From Ridgeia piscesae (lineage: Eukaryota; Annelida; Polychaeta; Sabellida; Siboglinidae): a stretch of DNA of 64,000 nucleotides. The position numbers were made by a program, and so were the translations under genes. Shown piece by piece: positions 1 to 12,049 of this stretch. The stretch covers positions 62,001-126,000 of the forward strand of contig JAODUO010000114.1 in NCBI GenBank assembly GCA_025642075.2, read 5' to 3'. The notes below the pieces were generated by a model, which saw only the letters and a list, made by a program, of their open reading frames with translations, was not told the origin of the DNA and made no database searches. Within the stretch, counting starts at the first letter, position 1. The number at the start of each line of letters is the position of its first letter.

Positions 1-210
1 TTGATAGTAACAGGGTGTATATTTGGACTGGAATGCAGTGTTTACATTTGTACATCTACAGAAGTAATTTTTGTTTGTTCTGGTTTGATTACTCATTTCT
101 ATAGGGACAAAGGTGCTATTGGTTGTTTTAATTGGGTTGTCTTTGTACCATGATAAAAGTGAATATGGGACAGAATTTTCAAGAAGATTTAACAAGCTTA
201 ATGTCGTTAG
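1..210. other. Intron-type AT-rich DNA, nothing recognised
   Basis: Sequence left of the first DIRS end. Given the PKN exon at 5858, this is most likely part of a PKN intron, or sequence upstream of its first coding exon. No splice-bounded coding block, repeat or RNA gene was recognised. Confidence 0.5.
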
Positions 211-752
211 TATTTATTACCTAAAATAGACTTAGCCTGGCTCCGTCGCTTCACAAGGTGCAATAAACTTGGCCACGCCCAAGTTGCTCGCCATAATTAA
301 TTAAATGAAAAAATTACCTATCCCTTACAACTCCCACTACCTTATCCAATCACTGAGCTTCTTCTTCTCACTTGGCGCCGCCATTGTATAAGTCTCACCT
401 TCGAGTAGCTCTATATTTTATCAGTTTATTTAGCTGATATCAAATTTTTGTTAAACCGAGTTATAGTGTATCGTTTTTATTATCACTTCTGTTATATAGT
501 GGACTATTTTTAGAACTCTTTTCAGTTGTATTTTTCTATCAATCAACCATTGTTCGACTTTGCCCTTTCAATTTTAGCTAATTGTCATGGCTGATTACTC
601 GCGGCGACCATGCCACCGGAGCAAATGCCTGTCTGCACTATACTCATGCGCAGCGGTGATAATCATCCGAACAAGTGTCGCTCTTGTCATGGCTGTACAG
701 TCGACAACAAGTGTGACATTTGTTCACAATGGACAGACGTAGTTTGGGCATG

Positions 753-2540
753 TGTCAGATAGAATATTGACCCGCGTAGAAAAGTGACCCTGGGGTCAAA
801 ATACTATAATAGAAAATTGACCCGATGTGGAAAAATGATCCACTCCTTGTTTCTTCAGGGATTTTTCTTTTTTGTGTGTATTTGAGTATTAATCACATTG
901 AAGGTAATGTTTTGTTTATATTTATGCAACATTGCACTTTAATACATAAATAATAGTATTGTTATGCCATAAAACAATTCAGTAAAAGATCTCTTTTTCA
1001 AACTGATACTGCTCAGTGGGAATATTGACACTTGCACCAACACCAGTATTTTATTTTGTGTCCAATTTCATGGAAAACATTCTGCTTGGTCCACATTCTG
1101 TTAAATGCCTTAGGCAAATGAAATGAGGTGGGGGGGGGTCATATTTCTATGGTATAGTATGTTGACCTGTGTTCCATAATCGTAAATGTTATAAAAATGT
1201 TTGTCAGTTTATATGGTTATGTGATGGTGTATGATTCATACAAGCATCATAGTAAATATCCATTTGATAATCACCAAAATATGTTTATGGTATAGTATAA
1301 TGACCCGGGGGCCGGGGCTCATAATAGTACATGTTATACAAAAATTGCCAATTTATATGGTTATGTGGTGGTATATGATTCATACAAGCATCACAGTAAA
1401 TATTCATTTGATATCATTACCAAATAAATGTTTTACAGCGGTGGGGGGTCACATTTCTAAGGTATAGTACAATGACCCGTCTTGTTATACATAGAAAACT
1501 GTAAAGCTTTGTCAATTTGGATGGTTATGGGCTTGTAGTTTTATCATAAAACTACAAGCATGTAACTATCCAAATTGGCAAAGTTACAGTTTTCTATGTA
1601 TAACAAGCCACGGGTCAATATACTATACCATAGAAATGTGACCCCCCACCGCTACAGCCATCAAGAACAAACTTTTTGCAAATACCAGGTAGACATTTCT
1701 CTGTGATGTTTGTATGATAAAACTACAAGCCCGTAACTATCCAAATTGACAGTTTTACAGTTTTCTATGTATAACAAGCCACGGGTCAATATACTATACC
1801 ATAGAAATATGATCCCTACAGCCACCCAAAACAAAAGTTTTTGCTTTTACCAAGTAGACATTTCTCTGTGATGTTTGTATAATAAAACTACAAGCCCGTA
1901 ACTATCCAAATTGGCAAAGTTTTACAGTTTTCTATGTACAACGAGCCACGGGTCAATATACTATTCCATAGAAATATAACCCCCCACCCCTATGGCCATT
2001 CAAAACAAACTTAGCTATTACCAAATAGACATTTCTCTGTGATGTTTGTATAATAAAACTACAAGCCCATAACTATCCAAATTGGCAAAGTTTTACAGTT
2101 TTCTATGTACAATGAGCCATGGGTCAATATACTATACCATAGAAATATGACTTCCCACCCCTAGAGCCACCAAAAACAAACTTTTTGATATTTATAAAAG
2201 GCTTTGAAATCCTTGAATTTTACAATGTATAAAACAATTGGATATTAAAAAAATATCAATGATATTTGCTAATAGGTTCAACAAAGAAATAAAAAACTTT
2301 CTCATTTTTATTTGGTGACCTAAATTTTAGATTGTATACTATCTTTTGAAGTGTGTAATGTGCTGTAATTTAACATTATGATCAAAACCATTATTCAAAT
2401 ATATATCCATAAAATATGGGGGTGGGTCATTTTTCTATAGGGCGGGTCATTTTTCTATAACTGAAAATCTATGGAAAAGTGACCCGGGGGTCATTATTCT
2501 ATATAGAATAGTGACCCCCGGGTCAATATTCTATATGACA
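753..2540. mobile_element. Family G fold-back element, copy A
   Basis: Inserted in D1 copy 1. It starts TGTCAGATAGAATATTGACC and ends with the inverse of TGTCATATAGAATATTGACC. The inside is filled with a 15-base word of the type GGGTCA-n3-T-n-CTAT in both orientations, often as back-to-back pairs (GGGTCAATATACTAT..ATAGAAATATGACC). A ~165-bp tandem block (about 1557-2165) repeats the sequence around this word, and a long inverted repeat occupies 1441-1650. No open frame of consequence; no clear target duplication. Orientation is inverted relative to copy B. I could not assign it to a named superfamily. Confidence 0.7.
1441..1650. repeat. Long hairpin within family G copy A
   Basis: The arm at about 1441-1553 is the reverse complement of about 1555-1650, centred on TAGTTTTATCATAAAACTA near 1553. 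The outer arm includes GGGGTCACATTTCTA paired with TAGAAATGTGACCCC. The single-strand product could fold into a ~100-bp stem with few mismatches. Confidence 0.75.
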
Positions 2541-3608
2541 CCGGTATAGTAGAACATTACTAAACCCGACTGAATAGAAAACACTGCGCCGTCTCAGAGA
2601 CACAGGCATATGACAAACCGTCAACAACGCTGAAGCCCGCGCTGAGAGATGAACACATCCACAAGCGGCTCACCTACAGACATGTAGCATTTCCAGCGAC
2701 AGCTTCCTGGGGTTTTCTCCAGGACCATCCCCGGAGATAGTCTAGGACCGTAACCGTAAGTCCAAGTTAGAAGATATTCTCAACCTTCTCCGCGACCAGC
2801 GAGTATTACCTAATGTTGTAAATAGCGCGACTAATCGGACCTGTGTGTGGTAGACGGAACTGGCCGGACAATAGTCCCGCCAGTTGGATTCCCTACTAGG
2901 GGATCCGAGCACTTACCCGGCAGTCCATGTTAATGGACTTACGCTGGAGGTGCACACTCCGGGGGGAAAACCAGAGATATTCTTCCGTGCCGAATCTGGA
3001 GACCTGGCCGGTTCTCCGGAGCCAAACCCGGAGGTTGAACCCATTTGGCCCAGGTCACCGAACGTTCGGGAAATGCCTGTTGCCGGGCGCCCGATGAAAT
3101 CCTCAGCCAAACTTCGGATGGAGCGGAAACGACCAATCAGAAACCGCCGCAGGCAGATTTTGTAGCCAGAGCTCAGTTCTTCCGTCGTGCGAACCGCCAA
3201 TCGGTGTCCTGACCTGCGTACCAACCGGCGTTACTAGAACTAGTTGAAGTCTCCCGTTATCTGGGGAAGTTAGCCGAACAAACAGTTACGGGAAAATTTA
3301 GGCGCATTAAACCCGGAGTTTGCACTCGCAGAGCCAGTGTTCGGCCGCCGGCGAACAGGCGCCATGTCCTCCAAAACATTTGACTGGCCGTTCGGTCCTG
3401 GGAAGACACAGGCGATAGACGGACATCATTTCACACAAGGTGAAGTATACCCACGCCGTACACCAGCAGTAGAATATAGATTTTGTAGCCAAGGAAAATT
3501 ATGAAAATACATGGCTTTGGTGAGGTGTCTTTGTACTACGTACAGTTTATGGAATAGATTTAGTCACCATCTCTCTTTGACTGTGTACTCATGAACAGAC
3601 CTGTGAAG

Positions 3609-3960
3609 CATAACTTTATGCAGAGACCCGTCCACCCGTCATTTGGACGGGTAAAAGCGAATAATTATGGACGGGTAGAAATATGGGTGGACGGGTGGTG
3701 GACAGGTAAAAAAATGAAGTAGCAAAAAAGTCTGAAAATGGTGTCACACATGTGTTTGTAGTCCGTCATCAGACACATTTAAAAATGTGTAAACTGGCTT
3801 AACAGTTAACATCCATGTGTCCATGAAAACATGTGTGACTGGTAATAATTTTATACTGCATAAAGCCCTGATGGGCGGGTAAAAAAATGAAGGACCAAAA
3901 CAGATCTTCCAAAACCATAGATATTGTCAGTTTACTCTTCATTACATTTCAGGTCATTCG
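3609..3960. mobile_element. hAT-like short element (degraded, partly duplicated)
   Basis: Matches the 307-bp element at 19661-19967: it opens CATAACTTTATGCAGAGACC, has the repeated ACGGGTA/ACCCGTC words, and ends CTGCATAAAGCCCTG at 3870. From 3871 a second partial copy follows (GCGGGTAAAAAAATGAAGG, then CTTCCAAAACCATA), so two copies overlap or were rearranged. No target duplication is visible here. Confidence 0.6.
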
Positions 3961-5857
3961 GAGTAAATGATGATTTATCCTGTATATACCCTGTGCCTGC
4001 AAACTGTTAAAAGTATTACTTGAGTATTACCATTAATCCTGCTTATTCCCTCTGTCTCCCAGGGATCCATCTATCTTGTACAACCCCGATGTCTCCCATA
4101 CACTTTTTACCCTACATGCTTCCCAGAGAAATGGAGATGGTGTTCATTTCGACAGATCTGCAAAGTGCTTTGAGCAATACTGAATATTGGATACTGTGCT
4201 ATATATAATATGATATAAGAACTTGCATCTACCTTTTTTTAGCTCATTCGTGTTTATTAAGGACAGGTTTACATCCAATGACAAGGTTTCCCAGGTTTAT
4301 AGTTTTGACTAATTAGTAGTTATTTTTTTCACATATATACTTGTATTTATAATTTAGTAGTACCAATATAAATAATTCATCACGATGGGCTGTTCTGTAT
4401 TGGTTGACTGTACGTGGCAGAGCATGTTGACTGGGACTTATGTCTCATACTCAAATCGAGAACATGTATAATCTAGCAGTTTAATGCTACCCTGGTATTT
4501 AAACTGTACTCTCAAAGACTCAAACTGTAACAGACAAAGGTGTGAATTATGTATGTATTTGTTGTCAGTAGGTGCTTTGTTGTCACAGCTTAAAAAGATA
4601 TCTATGTTTATAATGTGAATTTTTTGAAAGCATAATTGTCTTCAATGTAGAATAATTTTATTGTTCATTCTGGGTAGAGAACAATTTTTCCTCACTTTTG
4701 TTGAATGTTGATAGCTGCACTTAGGAGATTATACTGTTCTTCCTGGTAATTGATTGCGCTAGTTGTGGTTACTCCTTGAGAGCAGTTGTGGTTATTCCAT
4801 GATATGAGAGAGAGAGCGAGAGAGCGAGAGTGAGAGCGAGAGCGAGAGCGAGAGCGAGAGCGAGAGCGAGAGCGAGAGCGAGAGAGAGAGACTGACCAAA
4901 TTTCAGTGATATTGCAACAACGAGTTACATTGGAATATATTTGCGAGTTAGAATGTCAGATCAGAAATATGTGAACATGCACAACATGAATTGTTTTGTG
5001 TGTCTCTTTTTTTGAAGAAAAATCAGTGTACATGATGCTCACAAACTAAACTCCAAAACAGCTATATCTGGAATTATGGATCATGCAGTTACTAACACTA
5101 ACCATCCACTAGACATTTGATTTGTGCCTCATCACTGTCACAGTTTATAATGTATTTATTCTGGTTTTATGCACAGTAAAAAAATAAAAGAACGAGGTAG
5201 TAAGTACTATCAACAAACCACTGATCAAGTGGCATTTGATCTGTATGTCAGTGTCATGAATACAGAAATAATGTCATGTCAGTGCCATGAATCTAGAAGT
5301 AAAATAATGCTTAGTGCGTCAGTCTATTGCCATGGGAACTGATGTCTTCTTATGTAATATTGCAATTGATATCCAGTAATTTGAGTAACTCACTTGTGGT
5401 GTTATATGAGTAGGGAGGGCTATGTGTACATTGTACACACATATAACGTGTAGGCAGGTGTGTTTTCTTGATGTTGCATTTATAATGGTTTTTTGCTAGG
5501 ATATATGACTAGAGGATCTACCTAGGTAGTGGATATAGGAAATGATGGGCTAAATATATGGCACCATTCTAACTTCCTAATTACCAAGTTCTTCCTTTCA
5601 TAAATAAGTTGACATGTTTATGAAGGAACTAAATTATTATAATTTTTATTTGTGTACCTGATTATTTTTTCACAGCTAATGCCACAAGACGGAGCAAATT
5701 TTATAACTGCACTGACATTACTTATTAGGCAAAATAATATTTAACAGAACTTTTTGAAACAGTAAAATTATGACGTTATTTAGAACTAGTATGTTATGTA
5801 TGAACTACTCTATCTGACCTCCACCACACCAATACAATGTTTCTGTGCTGATTCCAG
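3961..5857. other. PKN intron, no gene seen
   Basis: AT-rich intronic sequence ending in the TTCCAG acceptor of the first visible PKN exon. Apart from the (GAGAGC)n microsatellite at 4803-4892 I see no coding block, RNA gene or terminal repeat. Short open frames, for example about 4020-4208, lack similarity or codon structure that would support a gene. Confidence 0.5.
4803..4892. repeat. (GAGAGC)n microsatellite
   Basis: Purine-rich GAGAGC/GAGAGA hexamer tract of ~90 bp within PKN intron sequence, all-purine apart from single C positions. Confidence 0.95.
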
Positions 5858-6028
5858 GGCCCGACACCACAGCAGTACAATGTATCTGAACTGAATCAAC
5901 GCTTTGGCCTTGAGCTGGATTTAACGAATGATGCCATCCAGGAAAGGTTGAAGGAGATCCAGGAACGGATCCGAAAGGAGATCCTCACGGAAATGAAGAT
6001 CAAAGAGGGAGCAGAGAATCTGCGTAAG
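5858..6028 (+). CDS. PKN: PKN exon (first in window): start of HR1a
   Basis: Internal coding exon of protein kinase N, the Rho/Rac-activated Ser/Thr kinase of the AGC group. It reads 57 codons in phase 0 and follows ATTCCAG, and its donor is AAG|GTACGT. The peptide contains KIKEGAENLRK, the hallmark of the first HR1 repeat in PKN1/PKN2, preceded by a helix-forming ERLKEIQERIRKEILTEM stretch. HR1 repeats fold as antiparallel coiled coils that bind GTP-loaded Rho or Rac and hold the kinase autoinhibited. This exon supplies the first helix of HR1a. No initiator methionine is claimed: the open frame enters through a splice acceptor, so the N-terminus is encoded upstream of the window. A DIRS copy begins about 100 bp past the donor. 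Identification rests on motif recognition and on joining in phase to the next exon. Confidence 0.93.
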
Positions 6029-7216
6029 GTACGTGTGTCCACTAAAGCTAGTCTAGTAACACTTACTGTAACAGCAGGTTCTTCTGGCTTGCACAGTCTC
6101 GACAACAGCCAAATCAACAAATTTTCTGCCTAACAGACTTAGCCTGGCTCCATCGCTTCACAAGGTACAATAGACTTGGCCCCGCCCAAGTTGCTCACCA
6201 CAATTAATAAAATGAAAAACCTTGTTCACGAACAGCGGATATTACCAACGCGCTATTAGCGATGGTTCAACCATCGTTGATGGCGCAAATAATCAGCCCT
6301 GTTGTGCTCCCGGAGGCCCAGTTTCGACCTGGGCGGTTGACGGAACTGCCTGGACAATAGTCCTGCCAGTTGGATTCCCAACAAGGGAATCCAAGCACAT
6401 ACCTGGCCGTCCATGTCAATGGACTTACGCCGGCGGGCCCACCACGGACAGAAAACCGGAGACATCCGGATCGAACGGAGACGAGGCTGGAGCCCGGGGG
6501 CCCAGAGGCCCAGAACCCGAGGCCCAGAGGTTGACTCCGTTCGGCTGGAGGGAAACCCGAAGCGGGAGCCGGAGGGAAGCCGTGAGGGTGACCTCGTTCG
6601 GTGCAGTTCACTGACCGACCAGGAAATCCTGGTGCCCGACGGAAACCCTCGATTGAGCTACAGGCGTAGCCGAAATGGAGAGCCGTCCGACCAATCAGAA
6701 ACTGCCGCATGCGGATTTGGTAGCCACAGCCATAACCCAGCATTTACGCGCAGGGACCCTTCAATATGCATTCCAACAATTGCATTTCTCAACCTAGTCG
6801 AGATCGCCCGGTTTCTGGGGACGGCAGCCGAACAAATAGACTGCAATTATGGGAACATTTAGGTGCATTAGTTTGCTTTCACCGGCTCCACGATCCGGGG
6901 CCCTGTTTCGCGACACACAACCAACTTGCGGCTGGAAGAGCCAGTTTTTGGCAGGCGAATCAGCGCCGTTTCCACCGAAACAGTTGACTGACTGTCGGTC
7001 ACGGGAATATACAGGTGATTTCCGGACATGACTTCCCACCTTCGGGAAAGTGACGCATACAACTATACACGCCGTACACCGGCAGCGGCTGCCTGGTTCT
7101 GCCAGTCAGCGTGACACCGACAAAAAAATTGTTCTTGCCATTCTCCTATTCGGGCACTCACGCGGCGTTTGATGATCGGCTTGAGTATTCCTGTTCCGAT
7201 GACGATGGTGCCTGGA

Positions 7217-8519
7217 CAGGGCTTGACCTTGGCACTGGCACGATGGCCCAACGCGTGTTTTAAATCTGTTTGGCCAGTTCAGGCCATCGGTTTAAAAATT
7301 CTACTGGTTTCAATCCCCTACTGACCACTGTCGACGTTTCCGTAACACGACTTCACAGAAACATAGAACTACCTTAATAACATTAAGTGTATTTTTTAAC
7401 ATTTGTTTTGTTACATTTTATCTATAACTTATTACATAATTGCATCTAAAATGTTGTCGTGCGTACAGAACAACGTCCATGCACTGTGGAAGTCATATTT
7501 TGTAAACACCTGATTGGCAATAACTCATTATTCACCCAATCAGCGATCGTGTTTGTAATACAATCTTGGAAGAAAGAGGGCAAGTATTTTGGACAGCGTT
7601 CGCACTGTCAGTCGGCCTCGCACACCAACGCGATGTTTACAGTCTTAGGTTAGCCTGTCATTAAATGGGGCACGGGTTATCTGCATTCTAATGCTAATTT
7701 ATCATGATATCACGTATGCCTGATTCTGCAGTAATAGTTTTCAAGCACAACCAAAACTAAGAAATGTTTTTCATAACAGACAGCTATAATATAGCTTCAA
7801 ACCCCAAGCTCCCCGTATATTTGTCATAACAGTCAGTCATGAAATCGACTTTGCTTTATCTCAATGCAATTATGCAAAACGAACTATCGGGGTATTAATA
7901 GAAAATGTCAATGAGTAAATCAATTGTTAATATTAAATATGAAAATATGAAAAAAAACTTTGTTTTTATAATGTCCCAGATCATAAAATGGCCTACAGTG
8001 CAGGCTATAATAAATAATATTATGCTTTTTAATTGTTTGTGTTATATTATTTTTCAAATTTAAAATAACTTTATTATGTGTGATATGTAGAAGAGACACA
8101 ACACTGACAGAAGACGTTGACTGTAGTCATTAAGGTTGATATTTAATTTCTCAAAATATGTAGTAATCCATGTAATAGTCTATAAATAAATGTGCTAAAA
8201 TTGTATAGTGTGAAAGTTGCCTCAGATTTTATATTAGCAAACTGAGACCAGGACTAAAAAATGTCATTTAACGTCGAGTTTTCTCTTTATTGTTGCAATC
8301 TGACAAATTTACATTTTTTTAAACATGCAACGTAAAAGCTTCAGAATGTCTTCATGATGTCACTCCTGTCGAACTTGGTCTTCTAAAGCGATGGGCACCT
8401 CGGTAGCAGCATTTTTTCTTAACAATATTCCGGCCAGTAACTTTGGGGGGGGGGCGGGAACTTTTCAAATCTACTGGCCCCTCGGGCCAGTGGATACAAC
8501 AGCTTAATGTCAAGGTCTG
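7217..8519 (-). mobile_element. Family Z non-autonomous element, in D1 copy 2
   Basis: Ends are CAGGGCTTGACCTTGGCAC (7217) and the inverse of a related terminus, AATGTCAAGGTCTG (8519). It is flanked by an exact 5-bp duplication, CTGGA, at 7212-7216 and 8520-8524. Subterminal sequences are GGCC-rich (GGCCAGT...GGCC on the left, ACTGGCCCCTCGGGCCAGT on the right). CAGGG...CCCTG ends and a short duplication point to a hAT-type DNA transposon, but no transposase is present. Orientation is opposite to the Z copies at 25061, 30458 and 52633. Confidence 0.65.
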
Positions 8520-9099
8520 CTGGAGTTCTGTCAACGAACAATACACTGATCCAGCTACACAATCAGTTGCCATACAACCGGACGAACAATGTGACACGAT
8601 GTCACATTCAGAACGGGTCATCTTGTTGGTCCACATGTTTCTCTCTGATGAATTACCGGCGACTGACAGTCTCGTCCTGCATACAGTGTCACGTCTGTCA
8701 GCACTAGCACAAGCCGATTATATGTCCCGGTCGCTCCCCAGCCTGGTTTTCCTTTTTCTGAGGCAAGGAAATCACTTTCAGAAAATTCAACAGGAATTAA
8801 AAAACCTTCCGGTGGGCAAATCACACCAATTTGCTTCGGTACATCGCTCCAGAGAGGCACTGCACTCTCCATTAGAGCTTTCTTCTACAGGTTTTCTGTT
8901 TTCACAGGACTCCCCTGTTGTAGATAAGGGCTTCACCGAGATTCCTCAGTTGCAGCTGGGGTGGGGGGGAACACGACTCGGCTCAGAGCATAGGTATTTC
9001 CGTGACATCGCAGCCATGACATGCGATAGCAATCCAGGATTGGACAGGAACCGCCCTCAATCGGTCCATACAAGGACTGATTGATCACGTAGGCATCGG

Positions 9100-9700
9100 A
9101 AACGTGTCCACAGAACACCTATTGGAGCAGCTGAAGGCAACATTACAGTTGTCGCAATCAGTGCCAACTGCTTGGTCCGATGGCGCTACCTTGGATTGCG
9201 CTATCGCCTACGACATCTTGCTACGTCAGTGGGACCAAACTCTATGAGGAGTTTCATCCTTAGTGTCGCAAGATGAACGGGAGTGTCTTCGCACTGCTCC
9301 ATTTGGGGCTTTGTCACTGTTCGATGATCTCCCAAACAAGCTACAATTATGGGAAAAGGTCGCTTGTCAGCAGCGAGACAATGACCTATACAGGGGCTTG
9401 GCACCTTTCGCCGTCGGTAAACACGTGCTGCTCCATAACGATCAGCACCGGCTACATCCATGCCACGATGGCATGCTTCTATGCCGCCCTCATCCTCACG
9501 TCCATGTCCCTTTCTGGCCAGTAGGGGACGTAGTTCAGGACGTCTCTTTAACCAACCTGGAGGATGACGACACAGGCTCGGGCACCGGTCAGCCCAATTG
9601 TTGCACGACCTTTGACCCTCGACCCGCTAGACAAACCACGACAAGTGGTCGTGTTACCTTCTTTGTTTACAAGAAAGGTTGAAGCTCGGTTGTCCCTGTT
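9100..9700 (+). pseudogene. D1 copy 2 gag-like region (broken)
   Basis: Reads, with frameshifts, a capsid-like segment also found in copies 3, 4 and 5: LRTAPFGA.SLFD, then LPNKLQLWEKVACQQRDN. It is followed by a region that in other copies is Arg/Gly/Gln-rich (FSRQQPFLATRGR). This is the ORF upstream of the RT in DIRS elements. Several stops and frame changes make it non-functional. Confidence 0.6.
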
Positions 9701-9854
9701 CTATGACGTCTGGAGATGAAGGAGATGCAGCAAGTGGATGTGCAATGTTCTGGAAGTCGGTTTCCGTCTTCAGTTCTGAGTGTCCTCCATGATGGGAGAC
9801 TCATCGGCTTTTGTAGACAAGGGCTCTATCATGAAGCACACAGCCATCCGATCT

Positions 9855-10070
9855 TTGATACAGTCCATGCAACAAACTACGTTGTAGAGGTAGTCCACGA
9901 CACTGCAAGTCCCAGGTTTTGCTGTCACCTCTTTCTTGTCCCGAAGAAGTCAGGAGGGTGGAGACCAGTCATCAACCTCTCATTTCTCAACTTCTTCCAG
10001 GTCTGGTTTTTCCAGAGATATTGCCGACGTCTCGGAGAGATGAAGGGTGTTCAGTTCTCTTATGGTTGTT
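9855..10070 (+). pseudogene. D1 copy 2 reverse transcriptase remnant
   Basis: Contains HLFLVPKKSGGWRPVINLSF, the first finger/palm motif of DIRS/Ty3-type reverse transcriptases. The frame breaks within 40 codons and the YLDD active site is absent. The sequence then passes into D2 with no intervening host DNA that I can recognise. Confidence 0.75.
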
Positions 10071-10099
10071 TCTAATGACATATTCTATCTACAGGAACT

Positions 10100-11245
10100 G
10101 AGGAATCCTGAGGAACGACACCCAGCCCTCCCACAGTCAGAGCTGTTATCTAATGCTGTTCGCACTGTAAACTATGCCATCAAAGGTGTGGCACAGTTTC
10201 CATTGGAGAAGCCAGGGAAAGCCCGGGACGGAGCACCAAGTTGGGGCTCCCACATATCCCTGACTTCTCCGCCGATCCGTTTTTACAGACCTGACTATTA
10301 CAAAGTGTGGCATGCACCTGAAGTTGTTCCAGAGGAACGCGTGCTCACAAATAAACTGTGGTCAGTGGATGCAGCAGCGCTGCGTAGTGGAGGCAGGCCA
10401 GACGGTGTCCAGTGAAAATTGCCCAGTTGCGGGACTGATACGTGCCAGTCTAGGGGTCCTGAACCACTTGGACTGGTTCATGTCCACTGTACTTATTTTT
10501 GATCCTTGGTACAGGGGATTAGACATCTGAGAAGGTCGCTGAGGTACGCAACCTCTTCTCATCATCAGGAATTGCGCTGAACCATGTCAGCCAAATTCAA
10601 GCGCGACTTTTGGGAAGCAATGCCTCGGTACACAGAGAATCCATCCTTGCCAGCTCTGTGCCGGATAAGGACACGCGACAATTCCTGCGTGACCAGCCCA
10701 TATGCCTGCCAGAATTGTTTGGCAGCAAATGTGGGGAGGCACTGAAGGTTGCTTCGGAGGACCATCAGAAGCAGTTTATCCTGAAAGCTGCTCTTGGTGG
10801 TCCATTCCGGTCACCACCTCTGCCCAACTCCCAAGGCAGCCAGAGGTTTGTGCAGAGGAGAGAGAAAGGTAGGACTTCCTACCCTCCAAAACCTCAAGGG
10901 CATACTCGGCTGCCCAAACCTAGTTTCCCACCTCGGAGACCAGGCAGGGGCAGAGGTAGGGGGAAGCCGTCTACCGCAATGGCAGGGCACATCAGGCCGA
11001 GTGTTTGACGGTGTGCAGCTCCCCACAAAAGTACCAGTGGGGGCTCGACCTTTGGGCTTCGCCCAGGAATGGGATTGGTTGACTTCGGATTCCTTTGTAA
11101 CATCAATCATCAGAGAGGGTTATCAGATAGAGCTTCTGTCTCGACCCCCGCTCTCACCCGATCCCATTCCTATGCCCTGGCCTCGAAACTCGCACAAAAC
11201 ACAGACTCTGCGATCCGAGATCAGGTCCCTGGTAGACAAATGAGC
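10100..11245 (+). pseudogene. D2 gag-like region
   Basis: Frame-shifted reading shows RNPEERHPALPQSELLSNAV, then SAKFKRDFWEAMPRYT, a basic Arg/Gly/Pro segment, and the DIRS pre-RT motif FAQEWDWLTSDSFVTSIIRE-GYQIE. The order is typical of the ORF upstream of RT in DIRS elements. At least three frame changes and internal stops (around 10415 and 10530) disable it. Confidence 0.65.
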
Positions 11246-11246
11246 A

Positions 11247-12046
11247 GTGGAGGAAATCTGTTCCCCACGACTGTCACCCGGGTTCTACAGCCACATTTTC
11301 TTGGTGCCCAAGAAGGATGGAGGTTGCAGACCAGTGTTCAATTTGAAGCCCCTGAACAGGTATGTCACCAGGGAGAAGTTCAAAATGAAGACACAACGGG
11401 ATATAACCACAGCATTGCATGCCTGGGATTGGGCAATGCGCATCGATCTCACCGATGCCTATTTTCATGTTCCAATTCATCTCAAGTCCAGGCATCTACC
11501 GAGGTTCGCCCTACAGATGGAAGACAGAGTCAGGGTGATTCAGTTCCGAGCTCTGCCATTCGGCCTAACATCGGCACCCCGGGTTTTTACCAGGGTGATA
11601 TTGCTAGTGGCAAAGTTTGCCCATATACATGGCCTGCACTTGATCCAGTATCTGGACGATTGGATCCTGAAACATCAGGACAGGGCCAGTCTGATACAAG
11701 AAATCGCTTGGTTGAAGGCAGTCATTTGCAAAGTGGGGTTGGTGGTCAACGAGGGGAAATCCCAGTTTGTACCCACACAACGATTTGTTCACATCGACAT
11801 TGAATATCATCTGGACGTGGGCTTGATCTTCCCCCCATGGACAGGATCTTGAAGATCGAGAATTCCATCCGTCAGTTGCAGACAGTCAGAGTGACAACGG
11901 CTCGCTTTTGGCTATCCCTGCTAGGTCTGCTAAATTCAGCAGTCGATGCCATTCCACTCGGCAGATTGCATTTAAGGCCTCTGCAAATATATTTGTTGGC
12001 ACACTGGGCACCAACATCAAAAGACTTGAAAGCACTCATTCCGTGA
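11247..12046 (+). pseudogene. D2 reverse transcriptase
   Basis: Well preserved: FYSHIFLVPKKDGGCRPVFN, then MRIDLTDAYFHVPIH (catalytic Asp of motif A), QFRALPFGLTSAPRVFTRV, and QYLDDWIL with the YLDD catalytic pair at 11649-11660. The YLDDW form is characteristic of DIRS elements. One long open block (11247-11852) is intact; the frame changes afterwards near 11840. Confidence 0.85.
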
Positions 12047-12049
12047 AGC

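Larger units (their letters stand above)
211..3490 (+). mobile_element. D1 DIRS-like retrotransposon, copy 1 (5' fragment)
   Basis: Begins with the D1 left terminal repeat (TTAGCCTGGCTCCGTCGCTT at 230, then CCAAGTTGCTCGCCAT), shared with the copies at 6127, 30232 and 50013. Its 5' internal region is recognisable up to about 3490 by comparison with copies 2 and 4 (for example the TTGGATTCCC.A...GGATCCGAGCAC stretch near 2885 and the CACGCCGTACACC stretch near 3450). No gag, RT or recombinase follows, so it is a 5' fragment. It is split by family G element 753-2540. Short frames in 2884-3224 are read from this 5' region and show no recognised domain. Confidence 0.75.
6127..10075 (+). mobile_element. 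D1 DIRS-like retrotransposon, copy 2
   Basis: Starts at GCCTAACAGACTTAGCCTGG about 100 bp after the first PKN exon. Its left repeat is cut short near 6215, followed by the 5' internal region, which carries GC-rich Pro/Gly-type sequence near 6480-6560. A reverse family Z element sits at 7217-8519. The gag-like region runs about 9100-9700 and an RT remnant about 9855-10070. It is 3' truncated where D2 begins. Because it lacks Z at the site used in copies 3 and 4, it supplies an empty site near 8908 for that insertion. Confidence 0.75.

Noticed and set aside
6222..6862. Overlapping frames of 130-158 codons, collagen-like Gly/Pro/Arg content
   Set aside because: Arises from GC-rich words in the D1 5' region that differ and shift frame among copies 1, 2 and 4; no conserved protein.
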